In this document: positions 26,451 through 61,169 of the stretch, piece after piece
Layout: each line of letters starts with the position of its first letter
Position numbering within the stretch: the first letter of the stretch is position 1
From: Karalla daura
Taxonomy: Eukaryota; Chordata; Actinopteri; Chaetodontiformes; Leiognathidae
DNA: 64,000 nt
NCBI GenBank assembly: GCA_029224185.1
Contig: CM055199.1
Location: 13,672,767 to 13,736,766 of the forward strand
Reading direction: 5' to 3'
Notes under the pieces: generated by a model
Told to the model about the DNA's origin: nothing
Databases searched by the model: none
What the model saw: only the letters and a program-made list of their open reading frames with translations
Translations under genes and position numbers: made by a program

Positions 26451-26503
26451 CACACATACACACATACTCGCATGTGCACACACACACACACACACACACA
26501 CAG
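26451..26503. repeat. (CA)n microsatellite upstream of ppp2r5c
   Basis: CA tract interrupted in its first half, pure from about 26474. Confidence 0.9.
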
Positions 26504-26599
26504 GCAGGACGAAGCAGCCGGTAGAAAGTGCAGTTGGACGCTGACCGGCCAACACTAATCTGTATTTTCTCCTCAATGATGGTCTTTACCTTTTTAACA

Positions 26600-26804
26600 G
26601 CGCCCGAGTTGAGCTTGGCAGCCAGCGTGGAAATAAGGTGACACCTTGTTGTGGCTCGGTCACACACAGTCAGAGAAAGCCACATCAGTGTGTGGAGAGA
26701 CGGTGGAGACCAGGCTGCTGCTGCTGCTGCTGCGGCTGCTGCTGCAGTCTGTGTGTGTGCGCCCACAGCTTCACCACTGACTCTGGGGGGATTCCCATCT
26801 CAGC
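26600..26804 (+). promoter_or_regulatory. Putative 5' UTR and promoter-proximal region of the long ppp2r5c transcript
   Basis: The interval directly before the long-form ATG. It contains an imperfect CTG tract at 26715-26747 (six CTG, one CGG, three CTG, then CAG). No TATA box is evident, and the transcription start cannot be placed from the sequence. Confidence 0.4.
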
Positions 26805-48823
<22,019 letters not shown>

Positions 48824-50745
48824 GTCCCGCCCCCTCCCTGCTGGCTCTTGGTTCAACTGCCCCTCCTCCTCCTCCTCCTCCTCCTCACCCTCGCCCTCGC
48901 CCTCGACAGCCGTGGACATCCTCCTCCCCCAGGTGCCAGAGTTACGCTGGCAGCCCCCCCCCCACTCTGTCCATCCCACTCCCTCCTATTTTACCCACAA
49001 TCCTCAGTTCTTCATTCCTGCTGCAGACGCAGCCGGTCCGCCTCCCTCTCAGATTTCTGCTTTCTCAGGTTTTCTTTTTTTTTTTTTTGGTTTGTTTGTT
49101 TCTCCTTATTTCAGGTGAGAGCGGGAGAGTTTCTGTGTGTCTTTACGCCCTGGCCACCGCAGTCGGTGTGCTCTCCAGTTATCCCACCATCACCCCCTCC
49201 TCCCCTCCCCCGCCCCCGCCCTCGCCCCCCTGCACTCACTGTAAATGTGGAACCTGGGAGTCTGGACGCCACAACGCCGGTTCTTCATTCCTTCCTTGCG
49301 AACACGCTCACAAACGGACCGGACACGGAAACATAGGAAAGCAACTGACTCACCGTCTAAGGATCTCGTCTCTGCTTGGTTTATTTTTCTATTTTTTTTT
49401 TCGTTTTCTGTCAAAGGGAGCAAAAGAAAAAAAAAACGGAACCCGTTGATCAGACGAAAGGCAGGACTTTGCCGTCACCCGTCGTGTGTTTTCTTTTTCT
49501 CTTTTTCTCGCTCGATCGGACGGACATCTTGTCAGTGCCAAGACCGTTGTGTTCTTCCTGTTTTGTTTGTATCTGTGACTTTAAACATGGACACCTGCCT
49601 TTCTTTTTCACTGGTGTGTGAGAGATTTGATTTTTGTGTTTCTTGTTTGTTTGTTTGTTTTGGTTTTCATTGTAACACAGCAGACCAAACTGAGGCCTGT
49701 CCTTAGCCTTGCAATGTCCAGGAAAAAAAAAGGCGAGGGAAGGAGAAGTTGTCCCGTGGACATCTGAAACTTTCCGTTTTTCTTTTTTTTTTGTGTTGTG
49801 CCATATGCCGCTCTTTTATATGCTTGCTTCCTTATGTTCATCGGCAATATTTGAAACCCAGACCACAGTGATGCCTAGACAGTTCAAACAATGGTACTTG
49901 CTGTGTGTTTTTGAGTTTTAATGGTTCTCGGTCAACTTGGAGAGTTGAAAGCGTGTCGGCGAGTGCAGTCGCTGTAGCTTTTGCATGTGGCGTGGTGAGT
50001 AGCGAGGAGTGATGGGGTTTTTGTATATGCTGTAAAATGATCAGAGGTTCTCATCTTTGTAAAATAAATAAATAGGACTTTAGTTTTTGGTGGGAAAAAG
50101 AAGAAGAAGATGAAGAGAGGAGTCACGGATCTTCATACACCTAAAAACGCACTTGATGATTTGTCACGACGTGAGGATGTCTGCTCATTATGTTTCGTTT
50201 TAAGGAGCATGAAGGTGTTTGTACCGTGTGCTTAAAAGATTTAAATGTCCTCTATAATAAAAATGCATTTATCAGACCCCCCCCCCCCCCCCCCCGCCCC
50301 CCCTTCCCCGAGTCTTTACCCTCTGTAGTTATTAACATACTGACATCGAGCGTTGAACGCGCTGAAGATGTACCGAAACAACGACTTCCTCAGATGGTGT
50401 GTCTGTGTTGCTACCATTCCTGGTTTCCTAGTTTGGTTTGTGGGTCATCCTGACCTGAAGCTGGGGAGTCCTGCTCAGGTTGGAGAATATCTTCCAGTCA
50501 GTACCATTGTTTAAACTAAAGGAGGTCTGCTAGAGTTCTTCATATTTGACGTGTTGTATTTCTTTGTCTTGTCTCTGGAGGTTTGTAGCGTGGATGTCAG
50601 GTTTTGGATTTTGTTTTTCTTAGGTTTTTTTGTTTTTCTTTTTTTTTTTCTCTCTCTCTCTCTTCTTTTCTCCTCCTGGTCGTTCTTGATGCCCGATGAT
50701 GAAACACGCTGGTATCAAATGGCCACAGAAATGCCAGATGCTGAC

Positions 50746-50751
50746 AATAAA
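50746..50751 (+). terminator. Candidate poly(A) signal AATAAA
   Basis: Followed within 10-30 bases by TGTGACTTGGCTTG, a plausible GT-rich downstream element. Confidence 0.5.
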
Positions 50752-51189
50752 CTGACATTGTGACTTGGCTTGTTAACTGTATTAATACTGTATTTGCTTG
50801 AATGCAAAAAGATGTAAATTAAAACTACCATGTTAAACATGTACCTTTTACCCTGGAGTAATGCCATTCACCAAACTGATTTCTGTTGTCGAGGTCATTG
50901 ATGAAACAGTCCTGCTCGCTGGGAGAGATGTTTCATGGATTTTATGAATTTCTTTGAAGATATGTTTGAGGTTTATTTTAGTGCTGAGAAACAAGTCACC
51001 TGTGTTAACAAGAGATGATTTTAAAAATGATTTTGGTGGCTTAACATATTATTTCCATGATAACTTAAAGTGTCCTTTTGTATGTGACCTGTACTATATG
51101 ATTCATTTAATATTGTATATATGATTTACCTTGTTTCATGTAGTGTTATATATCTAGATTAATTTTGTACAAATTGTCCCTCTGTACAG

Positions 51190-51195
51190 AATAAA
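51190..51195 (+). terminator. Candidate distal poly(A) signal AATAAA
   Basis: Preceded by AT-rich sequence with TGTA words (TGTACAAAT, CTGTACAG), a common upstream cleavage-factor pattern. Confidence 0.5.
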
Positions 51196-51407
51196 AACAT
51201 CAATAGCAAGTGAAAGAAGTCAAGCTGGCACATACCGTCTTATTTTTTTCTGTTGTGGATGTACTTTTCAGCGACGCAAGGATTTTAGAAAATGTTCTTA
51301 TTTCCAAAATCTGCAAAGGTTCCTCGCTCCTCTATATAACTGACAAATGTTCATGCCCGTTGTGTGCTTCTATCACTGTCTTTAGTGGTGTACATCTATA
51401 TAGAACA

Positions 51408-51413
51408 AATAAA
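51408..51413 (+). terminator. Candidate most distal poly(A) signal AATAAA
   Basis: Lies shortly before the sequence loses the 3' UTR texture. Position-based inference. Confidence 0.4.
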
Positions 51414-51420
51414 GAGATTA

Positions 51421-53099
51421 TTTGAATATATATTTTCAACCATGCATCCATTTTGGCTTTACTTTACTGGAAGGGTATGCCTGTTGACCTAACATAGTCT
51501 GCAGACTAAATTTAGATTTACTGTAAAGAGTAAAGTTGGCATCTGCGATATGAGTGTTTCAGCTCAATGTGCTTTACAATAAACGAGATGCTCACACCAA
51601 ATAAACATGGACATAACAGTAGAACAAAGACAATGAGGGAGATGAGGCTGAAAATTAAAACTGGTTGAATATTGATTAAAATTGCTCAAAATCAACCTTA
51701 GGCAACGTGCAGCCACTAGAGTAGTGAGCTGCCATGACCACCAGGAGGAGCCAGACCTCTTTAAAAGGACATTCAACCAATGGTCTATTATCAAAATTCA
51801 GAGAGCGGCATCTGCAACAGCAGATGATGGTTTTGTATTCAGCCTGCAGCTCTCAGTAAAATAAAAACTGCATTCAAAGCAAATCAGCCGGAGCAGACAC
51901 AATCAGTCCGATCGAACAGACTGCGACAAATATGGCCGACGGTCCAGGAGCTGTGTCGTCCTCCCTCTCCTTCCCTCTGTCCCAGTGCTGCCGGCAGTGG
52001 TGTGTCCTGAAGCAGATGCCAAACCTAATAACCCAATAATAAATGACCAGACTTTGTTAGCCGAGCTGGGAGATCATCACATTTAAACTGCTCCAAAGTA
52101 CAACTGCAAAATCTCTCTTGTTTCGGTTGATCCATTTTAGTGCAGTACACTACACATGCAGCCATACAGAGCGTTATAAAGACATACATTGCTTTCAATT
52201 TTAAAATTAAACACTGAAGTTGGTTTTAAATTTCGTTTAGAGGCATTAATGTCCTGTGCTCTGCTAACAAGTTCACAGATAACTTTATTCATCTTGATCG
52301 TATCTTCAATACATGCGAGCATGCTGTAAGTCGAAGAAAACATTCATTTTGAAGATGTTGTAACTGTAGGAATTTATATAATCATCCAATATACAAAACA
52401 ATAATGTTAACCAGGAAAATAATCATTACACTGATTAAAGCCTGGTGGCATAATTAAATGACATATGAAACCCTCTGTACATAGATGTTATTGAGGTTAT
52501 GCAAAGTTAATACAGACACATGCAGAGACATGTGAGGAAGTGATTTCTTAGAGCCCAGACAGGAAGGATCTTATTTCTCAGGCCAGAAGGGAAGGGCAGG
52601 AAAGGATAGACCTTTTTTCATTGCTGCACGTGCTTTATGGATTACTTCCTGTTTGGGTAATGACTGTTTTTGTTTTGACGCTGTTTGCTTTCTATTGCTG
52701 TAACAGTTGGCTGCAGTAGCTTATCTCTGGAGTATTAAATCTTGGTGTTACACAAGGTGAGGCTGAACCTTTCGAGTGGGACGGGATTGGCGAACCCAGG
52801 GCCAACTGTTAACAGCGGGACGATTTCAAAGAAACCAAACGTTGTTTCCCCAAAACATTTCCGCCAGATCACTTGTTGTGTCCTGAGTTGACACTACAGA
52901 GGCTAATAAACCTGTGTGTCAAGGTTGTAAAAGTAAAAAAAAAAAGAAGGAAATAGTCCTGTACACCATTAAGACAAAGTAGGAGGGGTCTGGACTTTGT
53001 CAGTATTTGAACTTTTATTGTCGGCTGTTAAGCAAAGTGACTCATCTAACTGATGCATGTAAGTGGAGGAAACTTTTAAACTTGAGCCTGTCTTTTTGT
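51421..53099. other. Intergenic DNA, nothing recognised
   Basis: No gene, RNA or repeat family seen. Confidence 0.35.
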
Positions 53100-53215
53100 G
53101 TTCCCCATCTCAAGTCATGAAGCCTCAGTTTGAGAAGGTTCAGCCATCCAGGTCACGGGAGTCTTTACATAATAAGAATAAAAGCAACTGGACGTCTGTC
53201 TTGAAGACAATCACA
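53100..53215 (+). mobile_element. Fragment of a dispersed fish repeat (left copy)
   Basis: Contains GAAGGTTCAGCCATCCAGGT and AAAGCAACTGGACGTCTGTC then TTGAAGAC, matching a frequent fish repeat with CAGTCATCCAGGTCA and GCAACTGGACTT words. Shares the start with 53560-53620. Confidence 0.55.
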
Positions 53216-53559
53216 CACCATCAGTTGTCATGGCTAAAATGCACAATGCTTTATAATCCAGTAACTTCGTATGATTGATAACATTCAACGAGGTCCAATA
53301 AATGGGGCAACAAGAAAATGGGACCAGGAGGAAGGGGAAATGCATCACAGGCCCTGTGATTGGCTCAATGTGGCTACGTGTAAAAGTTGATGATGTAACC
53401 ACTTTACGTGCTTACCTGTTTTAGGCTTGGCCATGAACTGGTTTGTAAAGAGCCAAATCAGAGCATCCTGGGTCACATGTGCCTCTCATCCCTTTAAACC
53501 TCTTCTTAATGCTGGTTTTGAGTGCAGGTGGAAAAGAGGTACATGTCTACTCTTGTCCG

Positions 53560-53620
53560 TCAAGGTTCTCAGTCATCCAGGCCACGGTCGCCTTTAGGTG
53601 CTATTGAAGACGATTCCAAG
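53560..53620 (+). mobile_element. Fragment of the same dispersed fish repeat (right copy)
   Basis: Contains AAGGTTCTCAGTCATCCAGG then CCACGG, and ATTGAAGACGATTCC, paralleling 53100-53215 in the same orientation. Confidence 0.5.
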
Positions 53621-56600
53621 ATTGATAATTACTGACCTCAAGGTGTCACCAAGGGCAAGTGCTGCACTTTCTGTTTTGAAAAGTGATCGGGACAACTGGG
53701 CCGAACTGAACGCATCGCAACTCTCCCAAGAGCGACCATGTCTATGAGAATAAGTTTATATATTTATTAGACTAATAAAATCCACAAAAGTCGACACAAG
53801 GACGTAGTTTATTAAACTGCAACAGTGCAGAAAGAAAGTGAAACTAAAGTATCAGTCTCATTACACTGACATCGATCAATGTCAATCCCACAGCAGGTAT
53901 CAATATTGTCTAGAGTTTAGATCAATCTATCTACTACTCATCTGGGTTCAACTGGTTTGACAATTGTATAATCTGTCAATCCCTCATGAATATTAGAGAA
54001 TCAGTTGACGTTTCCAAAATAAACATTTCTTATCAAATTGAAATTGAAACTTCAGCTGTGTAACGGACTCTGTCGGTGGCATTATTTACTCATGAATGAA
54101 GTTGAATTAACATTTCAAAAAGAGGTAGGGACAAAACTGTTCATGACAAAAAGTACCATGGACAATCTGATACCTATGACCAAAGGACTAGGGGGAAGGG
54201 GGAAGATCTTCAAAAACGTAACAAAAGTCCAGTTGCTGTATGTTTTAGCACTTTAAGACCATGTTTACTCTTCATTTCATGTTCTCATCCCATGTGCAAT
54301 GGAATGGGTTTCAGCTGACCCCACAGATATATATATGTTATTACACTTAGCCTTTTAGTTAAATTTGTTTGTTAGTTATTAGAAGAACACAAAAAATGCT
54401 GAACCGATGTGCTTGTAGTAGTTGGCATTGGCATTGAAGAGTTAATGTGAGCATTGCTGAAGCCATAAAAAGCGTCTCGTTAACAGTGAACGTGAACAGG
54501 ATGATTGCCCGGCCTCCTGTGTCGCTGCTTGCTGCTTTCTCAGGAGTCGCTCATCCGGACAACTTCACACTAAACACTCCACGCCCTCGGGTCCTCGGCA
54601 ATGCAAACTGCCAGGTGTGAAATCGAGAAGATGAGCGGTTGTTAATAAAATTGATGGATAGACAGAGATTTCTTCTATTTCTGTACGATCACATGGATCT
54701 CCGCACTCATAAAGTGTCTTTTTTGAGCTCCGTACAGCTGTGAGCCTGAGGAGAAATGCTCAGTGAGGTTGATTGTGTATTTACTGTTGGTAATCACATG
54801 AACTTCCCTCCCAGACTGTTCTAGGTTGTGGAACAGACTTAGACGTAGACTGCACAACAAACCCTTGTAATGTAGAGTATACTGCCTAAATGTGCGGATT
54901 TTAACGGCTGTTATAAACATGCACGCGATGCTGCCAAGGTTATAAAAGCTCCCGCGAGGTGGGATGTGTTTTACAGCAGTGTCTTCTGCGGCCCGGAGAG
55001 GAGGGAGACGCAGCACAGCAGCTGCCAGTCTGCTAATGAAAGATTATCGCAGCTATGTCTCCCCCTGCGTCTTTCCACATATGAACCGTGACCGAAAATG
55101 AACCTGTAGCCAGGGCGTCAATCTGTTGCTCAACTTGTCGCAACGCATCGCGTCTGTTTTTTTTTAAAGCATCCTCACACACACACACACACAGGGAGGG
55201 AAGAGAGCGTATCACTGCAGCTTCTCACTCTGATCCTTGCGATGATTCTTTTGACAGTCAGATTGGCCAACACAGCCCAGAAAAACAGCCCTGTTTATTG
55301 CTTTGTGACAGTGCGTTTTACAGCTAATCCGCAAGGGCTTTTAGATGCTTTAGAGAGTAAAGTTTCACAACACACAGAGGGAGATTTCATCCTTCGGTTT
55401 ATTGGGAAAGCTACAATTCCATACCAGCAATGTTGGACATACACAGTTTCACTGGACTGAAAAAATAGAGATTTTGTCCAAGTAAACCATACCGTGGTCT
55501 GATGGGCAAATTTCTCAGTTAAAAATACAAACTTTACCCCAGAGATGTAGCGCAGATGCATTGTCGAATTTCTATTTAAATGTAGTATCTGAGCAAATGT
55601 GCTCGGTCACCCTGAAGATCCCATTGTGATGTTTTAAGTTTGACAGCAGCTGAATTTGTCGTACGTGCAGTACGTTTGAGAAACAAAGGCAGTAGCGAAG
55701 TTAATTCTTACTGATCCAGGTCAGAGACCGGCACGCTCTTTCAAATCCCACAGCATCTCTTGGCCCCGTGTTCGGGAGTGCTTTGCTGCCAAAGTGTCCT
55801 CGCTTGCCCTACCTGACTCACAGGTGGCTCCGAGCCAAGACTGACAGACTGCTGGAAGGGAAACCTGCCACCATCTGGAACATCACACGCTGCCAGTAAC
55901 AGCCACAGCCAGCAAGTCGACAAAGGGCTGCCTCCACCTCACTGTCTCTCTGTCCGTCTGTCTGTTTATTGTCTGTCGATCTGCATATCATCATACATTC
56001 AGATGTTCACAAGGTGAGTTCTGAGCACAGGTGTATAACATAAAAATGGAAAAAAATGTCTGTGTCGACTCCATCCTCTTTCTGCATTGCAGTTTCTCAG
56101 AGAGAAGAGATGTATTCATTGCAAAGGTGACACAAAATGACTGGAGTTGGAGATAAGTAATCGTAATCATATAGAGCAGAAAATGCATTATGAGTTTATA
56201 CATGTCAGGTGAAGCAGCAGCTTTATCGTTTCCTTTTGTTTGTGCTCTTTAATCAACAGACCTGTAGACCGCAAACTACATGCATGAGAGTGCCAGCAAT
56301 ACCGTGAAACGAGCTTCAGAGTAATTACACGTCGTGATGTCAGTTGACAGGAATCCTAAATAGTGCATTTGCAAACAAGCGTTTTATTTCACAATCTTGT
56401 TTGCCTGAGATGAACTTTGCTTTCAGGAGTGCCAAAAAGTATAAGAGGTGAAGCTGTCTCCATGACTCGTTCATAATGATCATTGTTGAGTAACAAGTAA
56501 ACAAGGACAGCAATCATCTCTGTCATTTATTGAATGGGAATGACATCTTTATAAGATGTAAAACCTGACAAGTTATTGCACACCTGACTTTTGTTTACAC

Positions 56601-56714
56601 ACACACACACAAAAGATCAGGAGAGTTATGGGATGCACTAAAAACACCAGTTTGGATTACCCCAGAGCTAAACAGGCTTGAGTCACAGTTGTAGCATGTT
56701 TGTATGATCTGTCA
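53621..56714. other. Intergenic DNA, nothing recognised
   Basis: Includes a short CA tract (55173-55192). The 113-codon minus-strand frame at 54675-55016 has no recognisable similarity; I do not support a gene. Confidence 0.35.
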
Positions 56715-56910
56715 GTGTGAGTCTTTGGTTTCCTCCTACGGTCCAAAACACATTGAGGGTTGAACTGCACACCTAGGTGTGAGTGTGAGAGTGAATTGTG
56801 TGTGTCCTGTGATGTACTGGAGAGCTGTCCAGGGTTTATTCTCTGCCTTCGCCACTGCAGCAGGCTCAGACAGACCCCCACAATACTGTTGCCATACAAA
56901 GTGGGTAAGA
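56715..56910 (+). mobile_element. Dispersed SINE-like fish repeat, copy 3 (3' half)
   Basis: Shows TCTTTGGTTTCCTCCTACGG then TCCAAAACA, GGTGTGAGTGTGAGAGTGAA, and CTGTGATGTACTGGAGAGCT ahead of GTCCAGGGTTTATTC, the forward order of the family's middle and end. Confidence 0.7.
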
Positions 56911-59544
56911 TAATGGATGAATGGATAGGCCAATAAAAAAAGACAAAATACTAAATGAAGAATATACAGAGAATACAGAGAATGCTGCATGTCTAGCCTT
57001 CTGTGATGACCGCAAAACTCATCAGGTATCAGTGATGCACAGTGAAAATTTAATGCCACAAATAAGCTTTTACGATTAAAGGCTGCAACACGAGAGGTAT
57101 AAAACATGCACCATCTGTCTCCTGAGCGGTCCTTAACCGACGGCTGAAATCATGATGATTTCTTTCCTCATAAAAAAATAACCCACTCAAAACATGTGCC
57201 GTGGCGGTTTGCTCACCTCAGGAGCCTCGGGGAGATGCAGCCAGGCGTTTGAGGTTTGCTCAGTTGAAGTCCTGCCCTGATCCTACAGGGGGAGGTGTTA
57301 CTCTGCAGGGACTGGACCACAAGCCTGCGAGGAAGGGAGGATGTGAGATGATGGAGAGGGCAGCTGAGGTGAGCGGCGGGGTGGCAGCCGCAGCCTAAAG
57401 CCTCACCACAGCCTCAGCAGGGTAATCTAATCAGCTGTTTCAGAGACTCTGTTGGCCTCTGCATCTCTTTCTCACTTCATGGGAATGAGCAGGGCTCCCT
57501 TCTTCGTTTTCAAGTAATGTGCCTCATCTCATTATCTGAAATCGGGCATGTGGAGGTTTGAAAGCAACCGACAAACGGTGCCAGTTTTTCCCTACAGCAA
57601 AAATATGTGGTGTCGAACATTTAGTTTGCAGGGAATTTCAACATTGCATGGTTTGAATTACTCTATATATTCTGTACTTGCAATGACATGCCCCCCCTCC
57701 CATTTTTCACCTTCACAAATCAAGTGCAAAGTACTAAACTACAGCAATTAATGTAGATGGGAATTTCTTTCATATTCCCCTGAATATGAATCGTCTTATA
57801 AATTTGTGGTCAATAGAGAGGATGCTGATCCATGAGAGAACAGAACACTCAGCATAAAAATGCACAGTTATAACTCTACTGATGCGAGAGACAGATAGAC
57901 ATACAGACAGACAGATGTGTATGGGTTACCTCTGGGAAATTCAGGATTGCATAATCATAGTCTTTGCAACTGCATGGCATTAAAATGTCAGTCACTTGGT
58001 GACATGGCAGAAAAATAAAATATTTATATAGGGATGGACCTGGGTCTATCCCCTGATGAGAGTAAAAAGCCAAAGATTAGACCGGATCAAAAACTGCAAA
58101 TGGTCAAAAATGTGCAGAACCTCAAGAGGGTAAAACCACTGTGAATTAATATATAGGCAAACAGAAAACAAATAATGGCATGTTTTTCTCTTGGCATTAC
58201 ACTAATTCACTCACTACTTATCTTTCATTGTGGGATGGGACTCATGGACCTTTTCTATCCTCTGAAAGTCTGAGAACCCCTGGTATAATCCGTAAAGTAT
58301 AACACTTCTCAACAGCACCATAAACTATGTCCCCCAGAGTTCAGATGTTCGGTACAGATCTGGGCCTGGACTATGGCCCACCCATTAGTGACCCCTGCCA
58401 TGTGCAGTTGATATACAACTTAATTGTTTCTTTTCCACCTAAAGACTGACGTTCTGGGTCTTTGTTGGCCATAGGACACCATGTAGAGCTGTATCACACA
58501 TTGCTGTCTGGGTTAGTAATGAAAAAACTGCCTCAAAAAAGGTGACTATCTGCTGCTCGTTCTAAAATATATTTTGAGATTGATATAAACTAAGTCATCT
58601 CTACTTGTGGGCTGTCAAGTCTGACTGACATCAAACATGACACACATGAAGATAAATCAATGAGACATAACAGCCACTGGCCTAAGTTTTGATTCTGGTC
58701 ACGGTTTGTGTGCTTGCCTCCTTGGTAATAGTGAGGAGGCTTCGGGTTTGTTTATTTGCTTTGGTGCTAATTGTAAATTAGCTCATTTCTTGTAGCGGCT
58801 GAGTCTTTGGCTGTCTGCTTCTTTAGCCCAGTGTAATGTTTTCATGCTGCTTATTACTGGTGACATTTCAACAGTGCTATGATTGTTCTGGCCTGAATTG
58901 GTATTGGGCACATTTCGCCCCTGGGGGTTTCCCACTTGCTCTAAAAGTACTGTGTCTACTGAAGAGGGTTATACAACATTGGTTTTAGGTATGTAAATTT
59001 GACTGTTGTGTTGCTAATTTCCTGTAATAACATCTCCATGGCAGACTGTGTCTCTTTCTGAATAGAGATGATACTCACATTAGCATATTGTACATACATA
59101 CAGCTTATTAAAGTGCTGAACCCCTGCTTTGTGGTTGATGTTTCTGCCTCACTCTGCTGCACTTTGCTGCCAGTGTTAAACTTGTTATTATTACCCCTGA
59201 ATGTTTTGCTGTTGATGCTGAACTTGATTTATGCTCTTGGAGTCATGGGGTTAGATCCCAGCAAGAATCGACTCTTTTCTTTACATTATCATTATCATTA
59301 TGCCAGTATTATCAAAATACAATACATAGTAAGACATTTATTTATGCAAATGAGACACTGAAGTACTGTAAAAACACATCACAAAGCAAAACTTTCTATT
59401 TTCCCATTCTTTGCCTCATCAAAAGTGACTAGATTTATGTGTGTCTATGTTTGTCCATCCATCTATTTATCTGTAATCTGGTGCAACAATTAATTCTGAT
59501 AGTCATACTATTATTGGGCAACAATTCAAGACTGGCACTAACGC
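56911..59544. other. Intergenic DNA, nothing firmly recognised
   Basis: The block 57420-57560 has a GGGTAATCTAATCAGCTGTT word and a regulatory-like texture. Elsewhere no gene, RNA or repeat family is recognised. Confidence 0.3.
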
Positions 59545-59755
59545 CTGGCTACAAGGTGATCGGTGGTTAGCGCTGTCATCTCACAGCAAGAATGTCGCAG
59601 GTTCGACTCCTGGTCAAAACGAGGACCTTTCAGTGTAAGTGAGTTTGCATATTCTCCTCATGTCTATATGTATTTTGTACAGGTAATCCAGGGTGTGTTC
59701 CCTGCCTTTGCACGATGTGTACTCTAGATAGGTTGCTGCCACCTGTTGCTGCATT
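59545..59755 (+). mobile_element. Dispersed SINE-like fish repeat, copy 4 (best preserved head)
   Basis: Reads GGTGGTTAGCGCTGTCATCT, CACAGCAAGAATG, then GGTTCGACTCCTGGTC, which fits a tRNA-type B box (GGTTCGANNCC). It continues with GAGTTTGCATATTCTCCTCA and CAGGGTGTGTTCCCTGCC. The B box suggests a tRNA-derived SINE, but an A box is not clear. Confidence 0.75.
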
Positions 59756-61169
59756 GATCAATGTATTTTTTTATTCTTATATTCTTTCTTTAGCCTCCAT
59801 ACTTGCCAGGATCACACGTAACTAGAGAAAAAAATAGCTGACCTGTTACTTTTGTTGGTAACCCCGCCCCCAGCATCTGATATGGCTGCCTCTTACTCAG
59901 AGCTGCCGCTGACCAAAATTGGGCCCTTAGCAAAAAAGACGGAAGCCCCCCCCAATGCCAAAAACTGAGATTTTGCCATATTGCATTTTGTCATTCACAT
60001 TTGTGTTAATGTGCTAGTTGTTTTCACAAAACCAGATTGCAGGAGGACCTGAGTCACAGAAGGAGCCAAGAGCTTGAGTCCTACTCAAGGTGGCCGGTCG
60101 CGACATTGAACTTAGAGTTAGCCCACAGGATTAGCAAACCTGGCTTATAGGCAACTATCTACGTCTTTGACACACTTTCTTAAGGCTGTTGGTGAGTGTT
60201 GAAATAAGATTATATAGGTTACAAGGTTATAAGAAATACTGCCAGATGCGATTTGTCTGGATATGTGGGTTTTTCTGGCATTGCTCTCTTCAGGAAGCCT
60301 GTATCCTGGGCTTCACTGAAGCGCTGTGAGAAAATGTTGAAATGTGTAAGAAAGAAAAGACAGTCATTTAACATTAAAGAAAGCTCCATTAAAGAAGCTC
60401 TAGGCGGGATCTCAGTCAGCAAAGATCACAGACTAAGTTCTATCCACTTTAAGCAGTGCAATCCATTCATTATGGTGGAGTGGTATTGTGACAATCACAG
60501 CAAAGTTTAAAGCCCAAAGAGGTTTCCTTTTACAATGTGCTGCACAGTGTTGGAACAAAGTCAAAAAGTTAGAATGAACAGAACTTGTTCCACAAGATGG
60601 ATGTTCGGCTCTCTCTTTCACGTTTTTTCCCATCTCTATCGTATTGCAAAGCAGCCATGGGTATGGATAGCTACCCCCCCTAACCCTTACCCTCGGGGGA
60701 CCCCATACATAAGTACACATTCTAAGAAACTTTGATGGTGTAATTACCCTTTAAAGAGAGGGGCTCAAAAATGGACCTTTTCAACCCTCAATGGGGCTTG
60801 AGGCCCACTGGAATAAGTCATTTAAGTTCTTGCTGGAGCATTCAGCTACTTCTAAAAGTAGCTCTATAGTGCTGAGATCTGAACTGAACCAATTTCACCT
60901 ACTTGGAGTTGAGAAGATGGAGAAGGCCACCGATTCAGAAATGTTTTAACTCTAATGGGTGATTGTGTATTTCCCCTGTGTATAGGATTTAACCATAATT
61001 GATTCATTTTCTCAGTTATTTTTCAAACCTGCCAATATTTGTATTCCAGAAATGTGGGAACAGGTTGTTTTTCACTGTCTTACATAATAAACTATGCTAA
61101 CTTCTTCATTTCACTTTGGGATTTGATGACTCCTTTATGTTGCAGGGGCTTCAGCACACAGACGCACAA
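59756..61169. other. Intergenic DNA with one dispersed segment
   Basis: The segment at about 59830-59905 (TGTTACTTTTGTTGGTAACC then CCGCCCCCAGC) resembles 63290-63362. Nothing else recognised. Confidence 0.35.

Larger units (their letters stand above)
48824..51420 (+). other. ppp2r5c: ppp2r5c 3' UTR
   Basis: Up to about 2.6 kb, pyrimidine-rich at first (CTC repeat 48862-48886, C run 50277-50303) and AT-rich later. Candidate AATAAA signals lie at 50063-50068, 50746-50751, 51190-51195 and 51408-51413. A UGUAUAUA Pumilio-type site is at 51114-51121. The true 3' end is inferred. Confidence 0.65.

Noticed and set aside
54675..55016. 113-codon minus-strand frame
   Set aside because: No protein resemblance and no splice or promoter context.
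59590..59620. A functional tRNA gene at the B-box-like sequence
   Set aside because: Only a B-box-like word is present; no cloverleaf stems could be drawn, and it lies within a dispersed repeat copy.
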